49,279 nucleotides of DNA from Actinomycetota bacterium (GTDB lineage Bacteria; Actinomycetota; Thermoleophilia; RBG-16-64-13): assembly GCA_018830645.1 (NCBI GenBank), contig JAHJSA010000080.1:1-49279 (forward strand), written 5' to 3'. Both the position numbers and the translations under genes were made by a program. This document shows, piece after piece, positions 43,390 to 49,279 of this stretch. The first letter of the stretch is position 1. Each line of letters starts with the position of its first letter. The notes under the pieces were generated by a model that did no database searches, was not told where the DNA came from, and was given only the letters and a program-made list of their open reading frames with translations.

Positions 43390-44631
43390 TCATTGTATAG
43401 CGCCGGCGGGGCGCGACCCTACGGTGAGGGCTCGGTGCAGGCCGATGACCGCCAGAAGACCTCCCACGGCGAACGCCGCCAGCATCCCGTACCCGGCTCC
43501 ATATCCCCAGCCGCGGTCGATGAAGATACCGAAGAGCCAGGGGCCGAAGAGGGCGCCCACGAACCCGAACGCGTTCAGGTAGCCTCCGGCCAGGCCTACC
43601 AGACGTATCTCGACCACGACCGGGATCAGCGCGAAGCTCGGGGCGAAGGCGACCATCGTGAGAAGTCCCACGAGCATCACGACCAGCAAGGTCGAGATCA
43701 GCCCCGGAAGGAAGGGGATAAGGGCCATGGACGCCGCCATCCCGGCGAACACCACCGCCAGAAGCGGTAGATAGCCCACCTTGGTCAGCAGGTAGGCGAC
43801 CACAGGTGCGCCGGCGAGTTGCGCGGCGGCGAAACCGGCCGTCACGGCGGCGGCGACGCCAAGACTGGCACCGAGGTCGTCGTGGAGGTACGAGGGGGTC
43901 CACGTGAGCGTACCTACCGAGACACTGATACCTCCCACGTTGGCCAACCCCAGCAGCGTCACCCGCCGGGAGCGCATCAGCGTCCAGAGGTCGGTGGCCA
44001 GGACGGATGCGGTCAATCGCGACGACCCAGCCGGTGGGCCGGATCGCACCTGCCGGGACGTGAACGTGAGTACTCCGGCCGCGAGAGTGATACCCGCGAC
44101 CACCAGGAAGAACGGACGCTGCCCGCCGGCCTCCACGATGCGCGCCAACACAAGTAGCAGGAGCAGGTACCCCATCCCTGAAGCGCCGCCGTAGATGGAC
44201 CAGGCCCGGCCCAGTCTCTGCAGGGGAAGGTGGCGCACGAGGAGGACTCCGGCGGAAGGGAGCATGGTTCCGGCCCCCAGGCCCTGGAGGCCCCTGGCCA
44301 ACGCGTACCAGCCGAAGGAGGACGACGCCGCGAACAGCAGCGACCCGAGGACCATGCCGGCGAAGCCGACGGCCATGACCCGCCCCGGGAACCGCGCTGC
44401 GACGGCCCCGGCAGGCACCTGAGTGATCGCGTAGGCGAGAAGGAACGCCGACATGAGCAGCCCCACCTGCGCCGAACTCAGCCCCTCATCGGCCCTCAGA
44501 CCCGGTGCGAGCACCGGGATGGCTCCCTGCAGGATAGCGGTGGCGAAGAAGCCCAGCGCGAGCAGCACGCTGAGTCGATCCGCTGGGCGGGGCGCGAGTC
44601 TTGTGTCAGGTTCAATCATGGCCGGGGACAT
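43390..44631 (-). CDS. MFS transporter
   Basis: This 413-residue major facilitator transporter has twelve predicted hydrophobic segments. The cytoplasmic motif A-like AARFPGRVMAVGFAGMVLGS follows helix 2, and QVPAGAVAARF is typical. Substrate is unknown. There is no periplasmic domain. It is 33 bp upstream of manC on the same strand, so possibly cotranscribed. Confidence 0.88.
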   Translation of the reverse strand: MSPAMIEPDTRLAPRPADRLSVLLALGFFATAILQGAIPVLAPGLRADEGLSSAQVGLLMSAFLLAYAITQVPAGAVAARFPGRVMAVGFAGMVLGSLLFAASSSFGWYALARGLQGLGAGTMLPSAGVLLVRHLPLQRLGRAWSIYGGASGMGYLLLLLVLARIVEAGGQRPFFLVVAGITLAAGVLTFTSRQVRSGPPAGSSRLTASVLATDLWTLMRSRRVTLLGLANVGGISVSVGTLTWTPSYLHDDLGASLGVAAAVTAGFAAAQLAGAPVVAYLLTKVGYLPLLAVVFAGMAASMALIPFLPGLISTLLVVMLVGLLTMVAFAPSFALIPVVVEIRLVGLAGGYLNAFGFVGALFGPWLFGIFIDRGWGYGAGYGMLAAFAVGGLLAVIGLHRALTVGSRPAGAIQ

Positions 44632-44710
44632 GGTACCCCAGGCGGCACCTCACCCGTCCCCACGGCAGCGGCCGGTTTCAGCTCCGGCCGAACCAGCGCC
44701 CGCGACAGCC

Positions 44711-45697
44711 CTACTCCCGCGCCGTCGCGACTCCTCGGCCCCGGTACGCGCTCTCGGCCTCGCTCACAAGCCTATCCATGAGTTCCTTCACCGTGGGCTC
44801 GTCGTCGTAGCGCCACACTTCCGAACCCGAGAACACGAGGCCGCCTACCACGTCGCCCTCGCGTGACTGGTCGAGACGATCGATGATGCAGAACGATTTC
44901 GTGCACTTCTTCAGGCACACACGCTTGCAGCGGCCATCGCCCACAACGCCGAACTCGGCCAGCTCATCGAGGAAGGGGTTGCGGATGGCCCTCCCCGGAA
45001 GCCCCACGGGCGACTGCATCTCGACCACGTCGTCCCGCCCCGCCTTCCGGTACATGTCCTTGAAAGCATCAGCCACGTCACACTCCTGGGTCAACACGAA
45101 GCGCGTGGCCATCTGGACCCCGTCGGCGCCGTAGTCGCCCATCATCTCGGCGATGTCGTAGCCGTCGCTGATGCCCCCGGCCGCTATCAGCGGCACGCCG
45201 GTGACCAACTCTCTCACCCGAGGGAACAGCTCGCGCAGAGGCTCGTCGGTGCCGAGGTGGCCGCCGGCCTCGGTGGATTCCACCACGATGGCGGCCGCCC
45301 CGCTCTTCTCGGCCAACCTGGCCAGCTGCGGCGAGGAGACGATGGAGACCACGGGCACTCCGTGTTCCTCGCCCACTGCGAACACGTCGCGCGAGAATCC
45401 CGCGCCTGTGACGATCATGTCAACGCCCGCCTCGATCGAGGCGAGCACGGCGGCGGCGAAGTCACGTATCGCGAACATGATGTTCACGGCGATGATGCCC
45501 TGCGTCATCTCCTTCGCCCGTCTGATGTCGGCCTTCAACTCTTCCAGCGGGATACCAGACCCACCGATGGTGCCGATCCCACCGCACTCAGCGACCGCCG
45601 CCGCGAGCGAAGAACGACTCACCCTCACCGACATGCCTCCCTGCACGATCGGCACACGCGCCGTGAAGCCACCAATCTTCAGCTCTGGGAGTCGCAC
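44711..45697 (-). CDS. nitronate monooxygenase / FabK-like FMN protein
   Basis: This 328-residue TIM-barrel flavoprotein has IVQGGMSVRVSRSSLAAAVA and GGIGTIGGSG at the N-terminus, VTGAGFSR, the catalytic-type motif ESTEAGGHLGTDEPL with its His, and AAGGISDG with the FMN-phosphate loop GADGVQMATRFV. The active-site layout fits nitronate monooxygenases or 2-nitropropane dioxygenases, but FabK-type enoyl reductases share it. A C-terminal cluster of four cysteines (RCKRVCLKKCTKSFC) is unusual in the family core and may bind a metal or be redox active. It is divergent from the cupin gene. Confidence 0.85.
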   Translation of the reverse strand: MRLPELKIGGFTARVPIVQGGMSVRVSRSSLAAAVAECGGIGTIGGSGIPLEELKADIRRAKEMTQGIIAVNIMFAIRDFAAAVLASIEAGVDMIVTGAGFSRDVFAVGEEHGVPVVSIVSSPQLARLAEKSGAAAIVVESTEAGGHLGTDEPLRELFPRVRELVTGVPLIAAGGISDGYDIAEMMGDYGADGVQMATRFVLTQECDVADAFKDMYRKAGRDDVVEMQSPVGLPGRAIRNPFLDELAEFGVVGDGRCKRVCLKKCTKSFCIIDRLDQSREGDVVGGLVFSGSEVWRYDDEPTVKELMDRLVSEAESAYRGRGVATARE

Positions 45698-45824
45698 ATT
45701 TCCTCCAAGGGATCCCGTAGATGTCCGGACATTGTACCTGCAAGTGCCTGGATGCGCAGACAGCTTCCCTTTCTCGTCTGTTACTCTAGGTGTGGATCGC
45801 GCCCGGGGCCTGAGGGCCCGCGAC

Positions 45825-46262
45825 GTGGAGGACCGACCGGCGGCAGTGCACAGCGCAGGCTCACACCATCATCCAGGAGACGGCTCCGCCGCGCGCGTCG
45901 AGAAGCCCGAGCATCCCGCTCTCGAGAACGACACCCGCCCTTGGGGCGGCTACCAAGTCCTCGAAGATGCCCACACCCACAAGGTCAAGCGTATCGAGGT
46001 GCTGCCCGGAGCGCGACTCAGCCTCCAACGTCACCGTCATCGGTCGGAGCACTGGTTCGTCATTGCCGGGACCGGCGCCGCCACCCGCGACAAAGACATC
46101 ATCCCCTTGAAGGCCGGCGATTCCCTGGATGTGCCGGCCGGCGCCGCGCACCGCATCTCGAACCCGGGCGAAGACATGTTGGTGCTCATAGAGGTACAGC
46201 ACGGCTCCTACTTCGGCGAAGACGACATCGAGCGCCTGGAGGACGATTATGGGCGCGAATGA
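45825..46262 (+). CDS. cupin, mannose-6-phosphate isomerase type II-like
   Basis: This protein of about 145 residues carries the C-terminal cupin of ManC-type bifunctional enzymes as a free protein. The segment RPWGGYQVLEDAHTHKVKRI is the family start, metal-ligand motif HRHRSEHWFVIAGTG follows, then GDSLDVPAGAAHRISNPGED. The GTG at 45825 is preceded by GAGGG eight bases upstream. Alternatives are a GTG at 45846 and a GTG at 45792 five bases after a TACTCT -10, which would be leaderless. The Glu and His metal ligands are present. It probably serves GDP-mannose synthesis with manB/manC. It precedes mscS by 57 bp. Confidence 0.85.
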   Translation: MEDRPAAVHSAGSHHHPGDGSAARVEKPEHPALENDTRPWGGYQVLEDAHTHKVKRIEVLPGARLSLQRHRHRSEHWFVIAGTGAATRDKDIIPLKAGDSLDVPAGAAHRISNPGEDMLVLIEVQHGSYFGEDDIERLEDDYGRE

Positions 46263-46319
46263 CACCCGTCGCCCCAGGATCGGGAACTCGCCCGCACGGC
46301 GCCCACCTCGGGGGAGATC

Positions 46320-47348
46320 GTGAGTACGGCCGAGGAGAAGCGGTCGTTCCTGAACTCGTGGACCTTCCGCGCGCTGGGCGTCGTGGCATTGGTGATCGCA
46401 GCTCTGGGCGCCTGGAGGCTGTGGAATCCCTACAGCCTGCCTAGGGTCGTGGAGATACTCAGTCGGAGCATAGGCGAGGGGGCCGCCGATCTTTGGGCCG
46501 AACCGTACTTCAAGCTCGGCACTCTCGCGATCACACCGTCGTTCCTCTTCAAGTCCTTCGTGTTCATCGTCCTCTTGCTCCTGTTGGCCCGCATCATTCA
46601 GAGGGTGACCCGCCGGACCTTGGCCCGCACCGCACTTGAGAAGGGCACCGCCTTCGCTCTCGAACGGGGAGCCGGCTACGTCTTCTTCGTGTTCGGTCTG
46701 GTCCTCGGGATCCAGTCTGTCGGGCTCGACCTCTCCACGCTCGCCGTGCTCGGAGGGGCGGTGGGCATCGGGATCGGCTTCGGGCTGCAGAACATAGCCA
46801 AGAACTTCGCCTCGGGACTCGTGCTCCTCGTGGAGAGACCGATCAAGGTGGGTGACCGAGTGGAGGTCGGAGAACTCGTGGGAGACGTGACCCACATCGG
46901 CGGCCGCGGTACGTGGATCCGCACGAACGACAACGTGGTCATGATCGTCCCGAACTCGGAGTTCGTGGAGCAGCGTGTGACGAACTGGACGGCGAACGAC
47001 CGCCAGATCCGCATTCACGTCCCGGTGGGCGTGTCCTACGACAGCGACCCGGAGGTCGTCACGCGCATCCTCATCCAAACGGCTCTCGCCAACACCCACG
47101 TGCTGAAGTCGCCGGCGCCTGAGGTGATCTTCACGGGGTTCGGAGAGAGCTCCTTGGACTTCGCGCTCCGCGCCTGGACGATCACCCAGGTGCGCACTCC
47201 TCCCGTCCTGCGAAGCCAGCTCTACTACGCGATCTTCGCTGCATTCCGTTCGGAGGGGATCACCATCCCGTTCCCGCAGCGTGACCTGCACCTCAAGTCG
47301 GCCGACTCAGACAACCACCCGGGGATGCTCCGCTCCGACGGCGAATGA
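46320..47348 (+). CDS. mechanosensitive channel, MscS family
   Basis: This 342-residue inner-membrane channel has N-terminal hydrophobic helices (about 18-34, 74-92, 118-133) and the pore helix with GGAVGIGIGFGLQNIAKNFA (TM3), the MscS hallmark. The beta domain KVGDRVEVGELVGDVTHIG and the C-terminal IRIHVPVGVSYDSDPEVV region follow. The GTG follows GGGGGAG. It would relieve turgor on osmotic downshock. No partner is needed. It is likely cotranscribed with the cupin gene. Confidence 0.93.
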   Translation: MSTAEEKRSFLNSWTFRALGVVALVIAALGAWRLWNPYSLPRVVEILSRSIGEGAADLWAEPYFKLGTLAITPSFLFKSFVFIVLLLLLARIIQRVTRRTLARTALEKGTAFALERGAGYVFFVFGLVLGIQSVGLDLSTLAVLGGAVGIGIGFGLQNIAKNFASGLVLLVERPIKVGDRVEVGELVGDVTHIGGRGTWIRTNDNVVMIVPNSEFVEQRVTNWTANDRQIRIHVPVGVSYDSDPEVVTRILIQTALANTHVLKSPAPEVIFTGFGESSLDFALRAWTITQVRTPPVLRSQLYYAIFAAFRSEGITIPFPQRDLHLKSADSDNHPGMLRSDGE

Positions 47349-47412
47349 CTCGAGGCGCGATGGCGCCGGCCGCAGGTGGGTGTGCGCGGAAACGTGTGCA
47401 CAGGAAGAGAAA

Positions 47413-47487
47413 TGGCTCCCCGGGCAGGACTCGAACCTGCAACACCCTGGTTAACAGCCAGGTGCTCTACCATTGAGCTACCGAGGA
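47413..47487 (-). tRNA. tRNA-Asn (anticodon GTT)
   Basis: A 75-nt tRNA with encoded CCA. Acceptor TCCTCGG/CCGGGGA (one T-G pair) with discriminator G, D-arm AGCTCAATGGTAGAGC, anticodon loop CTGTTAA (GTT), and T-arm GCAGGTTCGAGTCCTGC. Confidence 0.95.
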
Positions 47488-47502
47488 GCGCGACGGATGG
47501 GT

Positions 47503-47530
47503 AGTATAGCGGACCTCTTGGGCGTTGCAA
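47503..47530 (-). promoter_or_regulatory. tRNA-Asn promoter
   Basis: TTGCAA (47530-47525), a 16-bp spacer and TATACT (47508-47503) on the minus strand, giving a start about 8 nt before the tRNA. It lies directly after the end of the zinc-ribbon gene. Confidence 0.7.
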
Positions 47531-47537
47531 ACCGACC

Positions 47538-47876
47538 CTACGAGTGCGCCTCGCGCTCGACCTCGGCTTCACATACGGGACAAACCAACCGTCCCCCGCG
47601 CGCGCCGCCTACATGACCGGCTTCGCCCGGCACGAGAGTCTCGCCGCAAGAGAAACACGGACTACCCGCCCCCAAGCCCAGGACGTATGCGGCCAGGGTG
47701 ACGACCGCTCCACTGCGTCCGTCTTCCTCGACGCACACGTGCTCCTCACGGGCCGACGGAGGGACCGTCTGCGGCTGTTCAGCGGGAACGAGCCTCAGCT
47801 GCCTCACGTCGTGAGAGCGCCCCTCGTCGGCCATGTCTCGACAGGCTTCCCTCGCCGACCCCCCGCCGCCCATCAT
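47538..47876 (-). CDS. small zinc-ribbon protein coupled to lexA
   Basis: This protein of about 112 residues is not recognised as a named family. The first 50 residues are charged and disorder-like. The second half has two Cys pairs, CFSCGETLVPG and LVCPVCEAEVE, forming a zinc ribbon with an Ala/Gly-rich insert (GEAGHVGGARGG). The ATG overlaps the lexA stop (ATGA) and follows GAGGAGGG, so it is translated with lexA and should be SOS-induced. It may be nucleic-acid-binding or a regulatory partner, but no function can be assigned. A short run of tRNA-Asn promoter sequence follows its stop. Confidence 0.75.
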   Translation of the reverse strand: MMGGGGSAREACRDMADEGRSHDVRQLRLVPAEQPQTVPPSAREEHVCVEEDGRSGAVVTLAAYVLGLGAGSPCFSCGETLVPGEAGHVGGARGGRLVCPVCEAEVEREAHS

Positions 47877-48502
47877 ACCCTCCTCATCACACCCGTGACC
47901 TTACCCACGATGCGAGGATCACGGGTGAAGATGGGCTCCATCGAGTCGTTCTCGGGCTGAAGACGCACGTGGTCTTTCTCGCGATAGAAGCGCTTCAAAG
48001 TGGCGTCGTCGCCGAGAAGGGCCACGACGATATCGCCGTTCTGCGCGTCATCCTGGTGCCGCACCACCACTAGATCTCCGTCGAGGATGCCCGCGTTGGT
48101 CATGCTGCTCCCGCGCACTCGAAGCACGAAACACTCACGGCCGTTCGCCAGGAAGCCCGGTACCTGCATCAACTCCTCTATGTTCTCGTCGGCCAGCAAC
48201 GGCTCGCCGGCCGCGACCCTGCCCACGAGAGGCAACCGGCGTGGCTGCCCCTCGGGCGACCCACCATCGGATCCGGGCATTCCGTCTCTGTGCGTGCGCA
48301 CCAACTCGAGAGCCCGTCGCTTGGCCACCCCCCGCTTGATGTAGCCGAGTTGCTCCAGCGTGGTGAGGTGATTCTGCACGGAAGCGGGCGACGATAACCC
48401 GGCGGCGAGGCCGATCTCTCGGACCGTGGGTGGATACCCCTGCTCGTTCAGCGTCTTCTCGATGATCCCCAGGATCTCGTGCTGCCGCGGAGTGAGTTCC
48501 AT
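47873..48502 (-). CDS. lexA: LexA repressor
   Basis: This SOS-response repressor self-cleaves when RecA is activated. It has 209 residues. The winged-helix N-domain ends at about 65 (ELTPRQHEILGIIEKTLNEQ, PTVREIGLAAGLSSPASVQN). The cleavage site is Ala98-Gly99 (VGRVAAGEP), catalytic Ser133 is in RGSSMTNAGI and Lys170 in ATLKRFY. The ATG at 48502 was chosen because upstream in-frame starts would place the SOS box (48523-48536) inside the coding region. It shares a transcript with the zinc-ribbon gene. Confidence 0.96.
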   Translation of the reverse strand: MELTPRQHEILGIIEKTLNEQGYPPTVREIGLAAGLSSPASVQNHLTTLEQLGYIKRGVAKRRALELVRTHRDGMPGSDGGSPEGQPRRLPLVGRVAAGEPLLADENIEELMQVPGFLANGRECFVLRVRGSSMTNAGILDGDLVVVRHQDDAQNGDIVVALLGDDATLKRFYREKDHVRLQPENDSMEPIFTRDPRIVGKVTGVMRRV

Positions 48503-48522
48503 ATCCAGGCCCCCTGACGGAG

Positions 48523-48571
48523 TGAACATTTGTTCGTACGTCAGTATAGCTGACCCCTCGGACGGAACCAA
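48523..48571 (-). promoter_or_regulatory. lexA promoter with SOS box
   Basis: -35 TTGGTT (48571-48566), a 17-bp spacer and -10 TATACT (48548-48543). Just downstream, over the start site, lies CGAACAAATGTTCA (48536-48523), matching 13 of 14 positions of the Gram-positive LexA box CGAACRNRYGTTYG. This indicates LexA autorepression. Confidence 0.85.
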
Positions 48572-48623
48572 GTTTCCAGCCGCGACCACACAGGCGGGTG
48601 TCGGCATCAGGGCGTCCGGCTTG

Positions 48624-48652
48624 TTGACGGCCTCTGGGGCACCCTCTATACT
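48624..48652 (+). promoter_or_regulatory. tRNA-Leu promoter
   Basis: TTGACG (48624-48629), a 17-bp spacer and TATACT (48647-48652) on the plus strand, about 25 bp before the mature tRNA. It is divergent from the lexA promoter. Confidence 0.8.
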
Positions 48653-48677
48653 CACCAGGCTTTCCGGCGACGCCCGT

Positions 48678-48765
<88 letters not shown>

Positions 48766-48891
48766 TCCCTCCCATGCGTCGGAGCCGGAGTCACTGGGGC
48801 AGGGCGCATCCCCGCTCCAACCACGTGTTTGAGAACCGCCGTTCCTTTGGGTATCTCTCCTCGCACCGAGACCCGGCTCGAGGAGTCCATG

Positions 48892-49279
48892 ATGCCCGAC
48901 ACCATGCTGGCCCTCACCTACGACCGCATCCAAGACCCGTGGGACTCCACGGTCGGGCTGCGTATGCAACGGGTGACCCGTCCTACTCTCGACATCTCAC
49001 GTGATTTCCGTGACGCCGGGATGGCGCTCATCCGGACGCTCCTCTCCGGGTTCTGCGGGTCGGACCGAGGCATCTGGCACCGCCGGGCCTTCGGCGACAT
49101 GATCGCGGACTCCCTCGACGCCGAAGGCCGCGACGTGCGCATCATCGGTCACGAGTTACTGGGCCAAGTCCTCGAGGTCGGCCCCGAGGCCACGCGCGAT
49201 TTCGGGTTGCGCCCGGGTGACATCGTGAGCGCCGAGAGCCATATCGTCGACGACACGTGCTACCAGTGCCGCGTGGGCG
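48892..49279 (+). CDS. zinc-dependent alcohol dehydrogenase (MDR family), 5' part
   Basis: The gene runs off the window end, so only about the first 129 residues are seen. The MDR pattern is clear: catalytic-zinc Cys in SGFCGSDRGIWHR, GHELLGQVLEVGPEA with the zinc His-Glu, and LRPGDIVSAESHI with the following TCYQCRVG, likely the start of the structural-zinc loop. The second ATG (48892) has AGGAG at six bases, better than the ATG one codon earlier. CGSDRGIW and the TCYQCR loop resemble threonine dehydrogenase and sorbitol/glucose dehydrogenase relatives. The substrate is unknown. It lies about 125 bp after tRNA-Leu. Confidence 0.85.
   Translation, partial: MPDTMLALTYDRIQDPWDSTVGLRMQRVTRPTLDISRDFRDAGMALIRTLLSGFCGSDRGIWHRRAFGDMIADSLDAEGRDVRIIGHELLGQVLEVGPEATRDFGLRPGDIVSAESHIVDDTCYQCRVG

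Noticed and set aside
45861-47291. 476-codon minus-strand reading frame
   Set aside because: It is antisense to the cupin and mscS genes and has no family motifs. The plus-strand frames have clear motifs, so it is a GC-rich shadow.

Overview
The window is about 49 kb of GC-rich bacterial chromosome, most likely from an actinobacterium (Actinomycetota). The evidence is the 16S rRNA 5' end, the GC-rich codon use, the Gram-positive type of SOS box in front of lexA, the arg cluster layout argC-J-B-D-F-R-G-H, and a class A penicillin-binding protein with C-terminal PASTA repeats. The 16S fragment looks like a deep-branching, perhaps anaerobic, actinobacterial lineage, but no genus can be named from the sequence alone. 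Almost all genes are on the minus strand, as is the rRNA operon. The plus-strand exceptions are the PBP, a rifampicin-phosphotransferase-like enzyme, a small hypothetical protein, an SRPBCC protein, a cupin, an MscS channel, tRNA-Leu and a truncated alcohol dehydrogenase. It is mainly a housekeeping and biosynthesis region. The only sign of mobile DNA is a decayed transposase fragment next to the rRNA operon.

Layout. 1-930: 5' end of a 16S rRNA gene, its long leader with a boxA antiterminator, and tandem promoters, all on the minus strand. 960-5760: a lipoprotein, the transposase remnant, and a coupled pair made of a zinc-ribbon RDD membrane protein and a large membrane-anchored GYF_2/gluzincin-like protein. 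5797-11015: tyrS with a possible small coupled gene, a PASTA-containing PBP, and a NIF3-like protein. 11112-20370: the arginine operon, argCJBDFRGH plus a 3-methyladenine glycosylase gene, joined by overlapping stop and start codons. It starts from one promoter overlapped by two ArgR boxes. 20438-28331: translation genes thrS, infC, rpmI, rplT, an rRNA/tRNA methyltransferase gene, pheS and pheT. infC has its own promoter, a leader of about 200 nt and an attenuator-like terminator. Both infC and pheS appear to lack a conventional start codon.

28479-35611: the PEP-utilising/Rph-like enzyme, a glycine-rich RRM protein, an unrecognised 112-residue protein, a tRNA-Gly/Cys/Val cluster, a NIF3 protein fused to RNase HI, an SRPBCC protein and a CAU-anticodon tRNA. 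35725-38945: methionine biosynthesis, metY-metX-metW. 39051-45697: NAD synthetase, phosphomannomutase, mannose-1-phosphate guanylyltransferase, an MFS transporter and a nitronate-monooxygenase-like protein. 45825-49279: a free-standing mannose-6-phosphate-isomerase-type cupin, an MscS channel, tRNA-Asn, a lexA/zinc-ribbon pair under an SOS box, tRNA-Leu and the start of a zinc alcohol dehydrogenase.

How the genes work together: the arg genes cover glutamate-derived arginine synthesis from ArgJ to ArgH under the regulator ArgR, encoded in the same operon. ManC, ManB and the cupin could together supply GDP-mannose. MetX, MetY and MetW form a direct-sulfhydrylation route to homocysteine. No CRISPR array, prophage, complete insertion sequence or obvious defence system was seen.
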